A stretch of 9,620 nt of DNA from Paracoccaceae bacterium (GTDB taxonomy: Bacteria > Pseudomonadota > Alphaproteobacteria > Rhodobacterales > Rhodobacteraceae): contig WTGT01000185.1 in NCBI GenBank assembly GCA_011523445.1, forward strand, positions 1-9,620. Reading direction: 5' to 3'. Below are positions 1 through 6,353 of this stretch, one piece after another; the first letter of the stretch is position 1, and every line of letters starts with the position of its first letter. The notes under the pieces were generated by a model, which saw only the letters and a list, made by a program, of their open reading frames with translations, was not told where the DNA came from and made no database searches. The position numbers and the translations under genes are program-made.

Positions 1-413
1 TCCTTGCCACTTGCTACAAGGGCTTGTGCCGTTGCTTGCATAATTCCATACATTGCTCTGACATTGAGAGTAAAAATCCTGTCATATTGATCCAGATTTG
101 CATCCAAAACGGATCCCATATCAAAAATGGCTGCGTTATTGAACAGAATCTCGGGTACAAGGCTTTTTATTTCTTGTGAGCAATTCTCCAGACCGGAAGC
201 TGTTGTTAAATCAAATGGCTTGAAATGAATTTGACCAGGAAAGTTTTCCAGTAGGGTTTGAAGAGGTGCGCTCAAATTCAGGTCGGAGGCAAGTATGGTT
301 GCTCCAGCCCTTGCGAAATGTTCACAAACGCTAGATCCAATTCCACCTGAAGCACCTGTAACAAAAGTCTTTTTCCCTACAAGTGAAATCTTACCGGGGT
401 TATGTGAAGTCAT
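1..413 (-). CDS. Short-chain dehydrogenase/reductase, probably polyol dehydrogenase (partial, 3' end off the left edge)
   Basis: N-terminal 137 residues of an SDR-family NAD(P)-dependent oxidoreductase. Seen: the cofactor-binding motif TGASGGIG at residues 19-26, an Asp at 44 at the end of the second beta strand (in the family this favours NAD over NADP), the NNAA version of the NNAG motif at 92-95, and the tetrad Asn in LNVRAMY at 117. The catalytic Tyr-x3-Lys lies outside the window. The ATG (413-411) overlaps the TGA of the upstream permease gene (412-410) as ATGA, so translation is probably coupled. The IFDMG stretch after NNAA recalls sorbitol/iditol dehydrogenase SmoS-type proteins. With the polyol transporter genes just upstream, the inferred job is cytoplasmic oxidation of the imported sugar alcohol to a ketose. 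Family certain; substrate inferred from context. Confidence 0.85.
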   Translation of the reverse strand, partial: MTSHNPGKISLVGKKTFVTGASGGIGSSVCEHFARAGATILASDLNLSAPLQTLLENFPGQIHFKPFDLTTASGLENCSQEIKSLVPEILFNNAAIFDMGSVLDANLDQYDRIFTLNVRAMYGIMQATAQALVASGK

Positions 414-1234
414 TTGACTGCCCCGAAAGTCAATCCCTGCACCAGCTGTTTTTGGCAGAACCAGCCGAAAACAACAATTGGCGCACATGCCAAGGTTGAA
501 ACGGCGGAAAGCTTGGCCCAGAAAAGTCCTTCAGGGCTGGAATATGAAGCCACTAGGGCAGTAAGAGTCCCTGCGTCAGAAGCTGTAAGGTTGATTGACC
601 AAAATGCTTCATTCCAGCATAATACAATACTCAGTAGGGCTGTGGACAATATTCCGCCCTTGGTAAGGGGTATCAACAACAAGGTGATTACGTTAAGTGT
701 CGAAGCACCGTCCATTCTTGCTGATTCCAGAATTTCCTTCGGAACTTCCTTGAAATAACTGAATAGCATCCAGATCACGATTGGAAGATTTATCATGGCG
801 AAAATAATGACCAGTGCTGTTCTGGTATCAAGAAGACCTGCTCTTTGTACAAGGAGATAAATCGGCATAAGAACACCCACGGCAGGAAGCATTTTGGTTG
901 AAAGCATCCACAAGAGAATATCCTTGGTAAATCGGCTGGGCCAAAATGCCATGGCATAAGCACCTGGTATGGCGATCAGCAATGCCAGTAATGTGGCACC
1001 AAAAGATGTTATCACCGAATTGATCGCGTATGAAAAATAGTCACTACGTTCCTGAACCAGAGCGAAGTTCTCCAAGGTGGGTTCAAAAAACAAAAGTGGG
1101 GGAACTGAAATGGCCTGCAATTCCGTTTTAAAACTTGTTAAAACCAACCAGAAAATCGGGAAAAACATAATTATGCCGGCACCCCAGGACAGTAATACCC
1201 TCAATGTATGCTTTTGTTTGTGTGTGAGTTGCAT
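410..1234 (-). CDS. smoG: ABC transporter inner-membrane permease, polyol type (second permease, SmoG/MalG-like)
   Basis: A 274-residue MalG-type permease of a carbohydrate-uptake (CUT1) ABC transporter. It has about six hydrophobic segments, beginning with one at residues 15-33 after a basic N-terminus. The cytoplasmic EAA coupling loop, where the ATPase docks, is at about 170-189 (E170, D175-G176, P189). The segment STKMLPAVGVLMPIY (112-126) and the C-terminus QGLTFGAVK are typical of the mannitol/sorbitol subgroup, as I remember it. The ATG is five bases after the stop of the first permease and is preceded by an AGGAT ribosome-binding site inside that gap and the preceding stop region. The stop overlaps the dehydrogenase start. 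Works as a heterodimer with the upstream permease; the ATPase partner is not in the window. Function firm, substrate class inferred. Confidence 0.9.
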   Translation of the reverse strand: MQLTHKQKHTLRVLLSWGAGIIMFFPIFWLVLTSFKTELQAISVPPLLFFEPTLENFALVQERSDYFSYAINSVITSFGATLLALLIAIPGAYAMAFWPSRFTKDILLWMLSTKMLPAVGVLMPIYLLVQRAGLLDTRTALVIIFAMINLPIVIWMLFSYFKEVPKEILESARMDGASTLNVITLLLIPLTKGGILSTALLSIVLCWNEAFWSINLTASDAGTLTALVASYSSPEGLFWAKLSAVSTLACAPIVVFGWFCQKQLVQGLTFGAVK

Positions 1235-1239
1235 TGATC

Positions 1240-2100
1240 CTAGACCACCAGTGTTTTTCCGACCAAGCGGATTAGAAAAATGGCAACGATATTGGCGAGG
1301 ATAATGGCAAATACCCCGCCTGCCGATGCTACCCCTGCATCAAACTGCAACAAGGCCTGAGAAAAAATGAGAAAAGCCATATTGGTACTGTTAAATCCAG
1401 GTCCTCCTCCAGTTGTGACAAAAATTTCGGCAAAAATCGAAAGATGAAAAATGGTTTGTATCATGATGACTACTGCAATGGCTCTGCTCAGATGAGGAAC
1501 GGTCATATATCTGAACTTTTGCCAGGCATTTGCTCCGTCGAGGGCGGCAGCTTCCAAAGGTTCAGGATCCTGGGACTGAAGAGAAGTCATGAAAATCAAA
1601 AAGGCAAAAGGTATCCATTGCCAGCTAATCATTATGATTATTGATCCAAGTGGAAAATTGGCAAGCCAATCAATGGGTTCTAGGCCCAGAAAGGTTGAAA
1701 CCACTGAAAAAAGCCCATAAACTGGATTCATGAACATGTTTTTCCAAAGGAGAGCATTGACCGTGGGCATTATGAAAAAGGGTGAAATCAGCAGAACCCT
1801 TACAATGCCACGTCCTCGGAATGGAAAATTTACCAGTACTGCTAGGGCCATACCAAGAGTCACAGTTATAACAAGTACGGAAAGTACTAAAACCAGGGTA
1901 TTGATTACGGCAGATACAAACCCCGGATCGGTAATGAAAAATTCGTAATTTGATAATCCGATGAATCCAGTGCGTTCTGGATATAAAAGGTTAAATCGGA
2001 TAGTGGAAAAATAGATGGTCATACTCAAGGGTACGATCATCCAAAGCAAAAGCAGGACTATACTTGGTGCCTGAAGAAAGGCGATAGTCCTGCTTTTCAT
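1240..2100 (-). CDS. smoF: ABC transporter inner-membrane permease, polyol type (first permease, SmoF/MalF-like)
   Basis: A 286-residue MalF-type CUT1 permease. The first membrane segment is at residues 8-31, a periplasmic stretch follows, then about five more segments. The EAA loop is clear: E183-A-A-A-L-D188-G189 with the conserved Pro at 202. The stretch TTGGGPGFNSTN (229-240) after the loop is a usual MalF-family signature. The start ATG lies 46 bp downstream of the binding-protein stop; the nearest ribosome-binding sequence is a modest GAGAAAG, part of which can pair in a small intergenic hairpin. Forms the transmembrane pore with the second permease, five bases downstream. The similarity to sorbitol/mannitol transporters comes mainly from the binding protein next door; other polyols or sugars are possible. 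Confidence 0.9.
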   Translation of the reverse strand: MKSRTIAFLQAPSIVLLLLWMIVPLSMTIYFSTIRFNLLYPERTGFIGLSNYEFFITDPGFVSAVINTLVLVLSVLVITVTLGMALAVLVNFPFRGRGIVRVLLISPFFIMPTVNALLWKNMFMNPVYGLFSVVSTFLGLEPIDWLANFPLGSIIIMISWQWIPFAFLIFMTSLQSQDPEPLEAAALDGANAWQKFRYMTVPHLSRAIAVVIMIQTIFHLSIFAEIFVTTGGGPGFNSTNMAFLIFSQALLQFDAGVASAGGVFAIILANIVAIFLIRLVGKTLVV

Positions 2101-2113
2101 AATTTAAACAGCT

Positions 2114-2137
2114 TTCTCTACAATTTGAATGTAGAAA
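2114..2137 (-). other. Small intergenic stem-loop between binding-protein and permease genes
   Basis: In the 46-bp gap between the two genes, TCTACA (2117-2122) pairs with TGTAGA (2130-2135) around a 7-nt loop, with two more A-T pairs beyond a one-base bulge. In the minus-strand message the distal arm runs into the GAGAAAG that is the only ribosome-binding candidate for the permease. Stem-loops at this spot in transporter operons often protect the binding-protein message and reduce permease output; that role here is inference. The stem is short and could be chance. Confidence 0.3.
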
Positions 2138-2146
2138 TTGGATACA

Positions 2147-3448
2147 TTAGTAGTATCCTGCTTTTGACATTTCCCTGTCGGCGGCTTCCTGAGCGTTTGC
2201 CAAGGCTTCCTCAGCTGTGACGTCACCAGCAAGTGCAGCACTGAATTGTTGTCCAACGGCAATACCAATGGCCTGGAATTCAGGAATGGCGGCAAACTGG
2301 ACACCGGTATATGGAGTCGGGTCCTGTGTGCTGTTGGAAGGATTGGCTGAAAGAATGGCAGCCAGTTCTGCATCTGCGAAAATGGCAGCACTTTGGAAAT
2401 TCGGATTATCATAAGTGCTCTGGCGAGTACCGGTAGGTACTGATGCCCAACCATTTGTTTCTGCAACCAGTTCAATGTACTCCTTGGAAGTAGCCCATTG
2501 AATGAACTTCTTGGCGTCATCAGCCTGTTTGGTTCCAGCAGGTACGGCCAAAGCCCAAGCCCAAAGCCAATTTGCACCACGATGGGTAACGGCTACGGGT
2601 GCTTGAGCGAATGCAACATTGTCTGCAACCTTTGATTGACGGGGATCGGAGATGAAGGAAGCTGCAATTGTGGCATCAATCCACATTCCACATTTACCCT
2701 CGTTGAACAGAGCCAGGATTTCATTGAAGCTATTGGCGCTTGAACCCGGAGGACCATAATTGTTCATCAGGTTCAGATAGAAATCGATGGCATGCCTCCA
2801 AGCAGCACTATCCAGCTGTGGCTTCCAGTTTTCGTCAAACCATCGCGCCCCAAAGGAATTGGCCATGGTTGTGATGAATGCTGCGTTATCTCCCCAACCG
2901 GGTTTGCCTCTGAGGCAAATACCATAAACACCTTCATCCTTGTTGGTTATAGCGGCAGCTACATCCTGGATGTGACCCCAGGTGGGGTTATCAGGAATGG
3001 TCATGCCAGCGGCATCTACCAAGTCCTTACGATACATGATCATGGAACTTTCACCATAGAAAGGAGCAGCATACAGTTTGCCTTCATGAGACAAACCACC
3101 TCGCATGGCTGGCAGAATATCATTAACGTCATAAGAATCGTCAAAAGTCAATTCTTCAAGCCAACCTCTGCTACCCCAAATGGGTGCCTCATACATACCA
3201 ATGGTCATGACATCAAACTGTCCGCCCTTTGTAGTAATGTCGGTGGTAACCCTTTGTCTAAGGACACCCTCCTCAAGAGTTACCCAATTGACGGTAATTC
3301 CCGGGTGAGCTTCTTCAAATTTCCCTGTCAACTTCTGCATTTCAATCATGTGACCGTTGTTTACGGTAGCGATTGTCAACTCGCCGGCTGATAATGAACC
3401 AGCGGTCAGAGCAAAAAGCGATAGAGAAAAAATTCTAAATAGTTTCAT
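2147..3448 (-). CDS. smoE: Periplasmic substrate-binding protein of a polyol (sorbitol/mannitol-type) ABC transporter
   Basis: A 433-residue family 1 extracellular solute-binding protein. A Sec signal peptide (residues 1-21, basic start MKLFR, hydrophobic core, likely cleavage after SLSA) sends it to the periplasm. The mature protein opens with LTIATVNNGHMIEMQKL, and VTLEEGVLRQRVTTDITTKG and GQFDVMTIGMYEAPIWG follow; I recognise these stretches as characteristic of SmoE-like mannitol/sorbitol-binding proteins. YAAPFYGESSMIMYRKDL matches the hinge/ligand region of the family. The length is normal. It is the promoter-proximal gene of the operon, with a good GGGAG site eight bases before the ATG. 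It captures the polyol and delivers it to the two permeases encoded downstream. Exact ligand not provable from sequence. Confidence 0.9.
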   Translation of the reverse strand: MKLFRIFSLSLFALTAGSLSAGELTIATVNNGHMIEMQKLTGKFEEAHPGITVNWVTLEEGVLRQRVTTDITTKGGQFDVMTIGMYEAPIWGSRGWLEELTFDDSYDVNDILPAMRGGLSHEGKLYAAPFYGESSMIMYRKDLVDAAGMTIPDNPTWGHIQDVAAAITNKDEGVYGICLRGKPGWGDNAAFITTMANSFGARWFDENWKPQLDSAAWRHAIDFYLNLMNNYGPPGSSANSFNEILALFNEGKCGMWIDATIAASFISDPRQSKVADNVAFAQAPVAVTHRGANWLWAWALAVPAGTKQADDAKKFIQWATSKEYIELVAETNGWASVPTGTRQSTYDNPNFQSAAIFADAELAAILSANPSNSTQDPTPYTGVQFAAIPEFQAIGIAVGQQFSAALAGDVTAEEALANAQEAADREMSKAGYY

Positions 3449-3523
3449 TTTAAAACTCCCTAATAATTTTGGTCAATAAGAACTATTTTTTGGAAATTTT
3501 GATTACCAATAGGATTTAATTTA

Positions 3524-3555
3524 ATTCTAATACTAAATTTTTAATATCACCTCAA
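3524..3555 (-). promoter_or_regulatory. Candidate sigma-70-type promoter for the polyol transport operon
   Basis: On the minus strand, TTGAGG (3555-3550) and TATTAG (3532-3527) are separated by 17 bases; a better -10 match, TAGAAT (3529-3524), overlaps it at a 20-base spacing. The elements sit about 75-100 bases ahead of the binding-protein start. Each matches the consensus in four or five of six positions, in very AT-rich DNA where such matches are common, so this is a weak call. A separate TTGACA (3575-3570) lacks a well-spaced -10. Confidence 0.25.
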
Positions 3556-3642
3556 TTTTTCATAAATTTTGTCAATTTTTGTTATGTTATTCCAAAACTA
3601 TTGAGATTTTTTACTCCGAAACAAGTTGCCCGTAAGATTATT

Positions 3643-3664
3643 CCTTGCTGAATAATCAGCAAGG
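3643..3664. promoter_or_regulatory. Perfect palindrome, possible operator
   Basis: CCTTGCTGA (3643-3651), ATAA, TCAGCAAGG (3656-3664): nine perfect base pairs around a 4-nt centre. No T-run follows on either strand, so it does not look like an intrinsic terminator. It lies near the middle of the divergent spacer, about 195 bp from the transporter start and 208 bp from the coxG-like start, which suits a regulator-binding site, but the binding protein is unknown. Confidence 0.4.
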
Positions 3665-3871
3665 GGGTGATGCTTGCTCTGACGAATATTATCAAGTTAG
3701 CTGACTTACAGACAAGTCAATGATAGGGCACTAAAAACCCTTTTTCGAAAGATTACAAACTCCTTTGAAATGATTCAAATTTCATGTGAATCCTTGAAAA
3801 GTATGGGGTATACCTATTTTTCATATGCTGATTTGCTATTGTTTTTTTTACTGGATTGATTGGAGTTATGA

Positions 3872-4327
3872 ATGGAATTAAAGGGTGATAGGGAGATCGC
3901 CGTACCGAGATCCCAGGTATGGGAAGGATTGAATGATCCCGAGGTCCTGAAAGAGAGTATTCCCGGATGCGAGGAATTTGACGGAAGTATTGAAGAAGGA
4001 TATCAAATCAAGGTGACCCAGAAAATCGGCCCGGTCAAGGCGACTTTCAAGGGACGTATTGATTTGGACGATATAAATCCGGAAAACAGTTATACCCTGA
4101 AGGGAGAAGCAAAGGCAGGTGCTGCCGGAATGGGCAGTGGAGTGGCCAGGGTCAAGCTCTCGGATATTGATTCAGGTACATTTCTGGAATATGAAGTTGA
4201 TGCCAAGCTTGGCGGAAAAATTGCCCAACTTGGTTCCAGATTGGTTGGAGGTGTTGCCAAGAAACTGGCTGATAAGTTTTTTACAAAATTCCAAGAAGTT
4301 GTTGAAGAAAAAAATGCCCAACAATAG
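3872..4327 (+). CDS. coxG: CoxG-like SRPBCC-fold protein (carbon monoxide dehydrogenase subunit G family)
   Basis: A 151-residue soluble protein. Seen: the N-terminal pattern MELKGDREIAVPRSQVWEGL, the PGCEEF motif near residues 31-36, KIGPVKATFKGRIDL in the middle strands, GEAKAGAAGMGSGVARVKL, and a C-terminal helix after GSRLVGGVAKKLADKFF. This is the standard CoxG layout of a single helix-grip domain with a hydrophobic cavity. Known members help the molybdenum CO dehydrogenase associate with the membrane or quinone pool; many relatives sit beside other molybdenum hydroxylases. No coxMSL or maturation genes are here, so its partner is unknown. The start is chosen by GGAG six bases upstream; the ATG four bases earlier (3868) stops after six codons. 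It faces the polyol operon divergently and the aminotransferase gene convergently (24 bp between stops). Confidence 0.85.
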   Translation: MELKGDREIAVPRSQVWEGLNDPEVLKESIPGCEEFDGSIEEGYQIKVTQKIGPVKATFKGRIDLDDINPENSYTLKGEAKAGAAGMGSGVARVKLSDIDSGTFLEYEVDAKLGGKIAQLGSRLVGGVAKKLADKFFTKFQEVVEEKNAQQ

Positions 4328-4351
4328 CTACTAGTTAGTTAAGATTTACAT

Positions 4352-5227
4352 TCAGATAATCCTGGAACACACCCTGTGAGCCCAATTCCAATAAAGCTTT
4401 TTTGCTTCTCTGGCAACTGAACCTGCCTGGTAGTATGTATCATCAAAACGGGTAACTGGTACAACCTTAGCCATATTCCCGGTGGTAAACACTTCATCGG
4501 CATCGTGAAAATCCTCGAAGGTCAATACAGCCTCTAGGACATCATAGCCTTCCTCCCTGAGGAGCGAGATTACCCTTTTTCTGGTAACTCCAGCCAGAAA
4601 GGTGCCATTTTCAATGGGTGTTTTGACAATTCCATCCTTGACCATGAAAATATTCGAAGTGGCTGTTTCTGCCACATTCCCCATGGCATCTGCCACCAGG
4701 GCATTATCAAAACCCTTGGTTATGGCTTCACGGAGCATTCTGCCGTTGTTGGGATAGAGGCAACCCGCCTTGGCATTGACCAGAGCCGAAGCAAGTACAG
4801 GTCGATGAAACTGGGTAGTTGTGAGGGTTAAAGTTGCTTCATCAGGTGGCATTGGTATTTCTTCAAGACATATGCAAAAACCGGTTGAACCCTCCTTGGG
4901 TATAACAGCCATATGCCCACCATCAATAGCCCAATACATGGGTCTGATATAAACTGCGGAATCCTGTGGATAAAGTTTCAGGCCCTCGATTGCGATTTCA
5001 TGAATTTCCTCTGGTGTTTTGGTCGGTGTGATTCCAAGTGCAATGGCAGAATTGTTGACACGTTGGCAATGAAAATCAAGATCAGGGGCTATTCCAAAGG
5101 CATATCTGGCACCATCAAATACATTTGATCCCAACCATGCACCATGGTCCGCAGCCCGCATTACCAAACTGTTTTCATCATGCCATGTTCCATTGAAGTA
5201 GGTTTTAATATTTGTTCCAGCTACCAT
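4352..5227 (-). CDS. ilvE: Class IV PLP-dependent aminotransferase, probably branched-chain amino acid aminotransferase
   Basis: A 291-residue fold-type IV PLP enzyme. Seen: VFDGAR (36-41), YIRPMYW (93-99), the likely PLP-binding Lys153 in NAKAGCLYPNNGRML, the cofactor-anchoring ETATSNIF (187-194), the phosphate-loop GTFLAGVTRKR (208-218), and TGNMAKVVPV (249-258). It probably interconverts Leu/Ile/Val and their 2-oxo acids with 2-oxoglutarate/glutamate in the cytoplasm. The MVAGTNIKTYFNGTWHDE start matches the branch of this family I know from alphaproteobacteria. D-amino acid transaminase or aminodeoxychorismate lyase are alternatives because class IV enzymes are alike. The ATG has AAGGAT about eight bases upstream and lies 13 bp after the trpS stop, so the two are probably co-transcribed. 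The C-terminal RVCSRII tail looks a little longer than usual. Confidence 0.85.
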   Translation of the reverse strand: MVAGTNIKTYFNGTWHDENSLVMRAADHGAWLGSNVFDGARYAFGIAPDLDFHCQRVNNSAIALGITPTKTPEEIHEIAIEGLKLYPQDSAVYIRPMYWAIDGGHMAVIPKEGSTGFCICLEEIPMPPDEATLTLTTTQFHRPVLASALVNAKAGCLYPNNGRMLREAITKGFDNALVADAMGNVAETATSNIFMVKDGIVKTPIENGTFLAGVTRKRVISLLREEGYDVLEAVLTFEDFHDADEVFTTGNMAKVVPVTRFDDTYYQAGSVAREAKKLYWNWAHRVCSRII

Positions 5228-5240
5228 GGTCTAATCCTTA

Positions 5241-6263
5241 TCAACTTTTTGTTTTCAGTCCAACTATCTCATAGGTTTTTCGAATGATGGGGTCGGCTAT
5301 TTTCCTGGCCCTCTCGGCACCATTTTCCAGAATCTTGTCTAACTCCACCCCATCACTCATCAATTTATTCGCCTCAGAGGTGATCGGAGAGATCTTTTCC
5401 ACTGCCAATTCCGCCAATCGGGGTTTGAAGTCTGAAAACATTTTTCCTTCAAACTGATTTAAAACCGTCTCAGTCGGGGTTTCGGCAAGGGCAGAATATA
5501 TATTGACCAAATTCTTGGCTTCTGGCCTGTTTTCGAGTTCTTCACTACTACCAGGTAGAGGATACTGGTCGGTTTTGGCCTTCCTGATTTTTTTGGCAAT
5601 TAAATCCTTGTCATCCGTTAGGTTGATACGGCTTAAATCGGAACGATCCGACTTTGACATTTTCTTGGTTCCATCACGAAGACTCATGATTCTGGTGGCA
5701 TTGCCTTCTATGATGGGTTCTATCACTGGGAAGAATTCAACCCCAAAATCATTGTTGAATTTGATTGCGATATCCCTGGTCAGTTCAAGATGCTGTTTTT
5801 GATCGTCACCCACCGGAACATGAGTTGCATGATATAACAATATATCCGAAGCCATCAGGGTTGGATAGGCAAATAGGCCAACAGATGAATTCTCCCGGTT
5901 GGAACCGGCCTTTTCCTTGAATTGTGTCATTCTGTTCAACCATCCCATGCGGGCCACACAATTGAAAATCCAGGCAAGCTCGGCATGGGCGGAAACCAAA
6001 CTCTGGTTGAAAAGTATCGACTTTTCCACATTTATTCCTGATGCTATGAAACAGGCAGCTGCATGTCTTATGGCATTTCTCAGCTCATTTGGTTCTTGCC
6101 ACACAGTTATTGCATGCAAATCGACAACACAGTAAACACATTCCGTTCCTGCTTTCTGCAGTTGGACAAAATTCTTCAGGGCACCAAGATAATTGGCAAT
6201 GGTCAGTTGTCCGCTGGGTTGAATTCCAGAAAAAACCCGCTTCTTGTCAATCGTGTTGTTCAT
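5241..6263 (-). CDS. trpS: Tryptophanyl-tRNA synthetase
   Basis: A 340-residue class Ic aminoacyl-tRNA synthetase that charges tRNA-Trp in the cytoplasm. Seen: FSGIQPSGQL (11-20), the HIGH-equivalent TIAN (21-24), VDLHAIT (47-53), the MTQFKEKAG stretch (112-120), PVGDDQKQHLELTRDIA (150-166), and a perfect KMSKS (201-205). The C-terminal anticodon-binding part ends in YEIVGLKTKS, and the length is normal. Oddity: the Gly of the HIGH-like signature (TIGN or HLGN in relatives I recall) is Ala here. The start ATG has GAGAA about six bases upstream. The aminotransferase gene follows 13 bp downstream. Upstream, 90 bp separate it from a divergent rhomboid-like gene, and murJ lies beyond that on the same strand. 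Identity certain. Confidence 0.97.
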   Translation of the reverse strand: MNNTIDKKRVFSGIQPSGQLTIANYLGALKNFVQLQKAGTECVYCVVDLHAITVWQEPNELRNAIRHAAACFIASGINVEKSILFNQSLVSAHAELAWIFNCVARMGWLNRMTQFKEKAGSNRENSSVGLFAYPTLMASDILLYHATHVPVGDDQKQHLELTRDIAIKFNNDFGVEFFPVIEPIIEGNATRIMSLRDGTKKMSKSDRSDLSRINLTDDKDLIAKKIRKAKTDQYPLPGSSEELENRPEAKNLVNIYSALAETPTETVLNQFEGKMFSDFKPRLAELAVEKISPITSEANKLMSDGVELDKILENGAERARKIADPIIRKTYEIVGLKTKS

Positions 6264-6353
6264 TAAATTCTCAAGTTAATTATGAAAGAGTTCTTTGTAT
6301 TAATAATTTACAGCCCTTCGAGTTTAAAGATTTGATTGAAGGATAGTATCGGG

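Larger units (their letters stand above)
3449..3871. other. Divergent intergenic control region (423 bp)
   Basis: AT-rich spacer between the minus-strand polyol operon and the plus-strand coxG-like gene; no credible coding frame was found. It should hold both promoters. Visible structure: a perfect 22-bp palindrome (3643-3664), an interrupted repeat TGACTT/AAGTCA (3702-3707 and 3714-3719), an interrupted repeat TTTGAA/TTCAAA (3764-3769 and 3774-3779), and a GGTATACC palindrome (3807-3814). An extended -10-like TGCTATTGT (3834-3842) lies about 30 bases before the coxG-like start, without a good -35. No regulator gene is adjacent in the window, so which protein binds cannot be said. Confidence 0.6.

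Noticed and set aside
2104..2580. A 158-codon minus-strand frame inside the binding-protein gene
   Set aside because: It lies in a different frame of the clearly real binding-protein gene and its product resembles nothing; a shadow frame.
2792..3391. A 199-codon plus-strand frame opposite the binding-protein gene
   Set aside because: Antisense shadow of a well-recognised gene, without a ribosome-binding site or family resemblance.
3643..3664. Palindrome as a transcription terminator
   Set aside because: No T-run follows on either strand and both flanking genes read away from it.
3868..3888. ATG four bases ahead of the chosen coxG-like start
   Set aside because: Its frame hits a stop after six codons, and the GGAG spacing fits the ATG at 3872.
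4328..4351. Bidirectional terminator between the coxG-like and aminotransferase genes
   Set aside because: The 24-bp gap has only short ACTAGT-type symmetry and no stem with a T-run.
6336..6353. TTG start that would add six residues to the rhomboid-like protein
   Set aside because: The AAGGAT site lies after this TTG and before the ATG at 6354, so the ATG is better supported; TTG kept only as an alternative.
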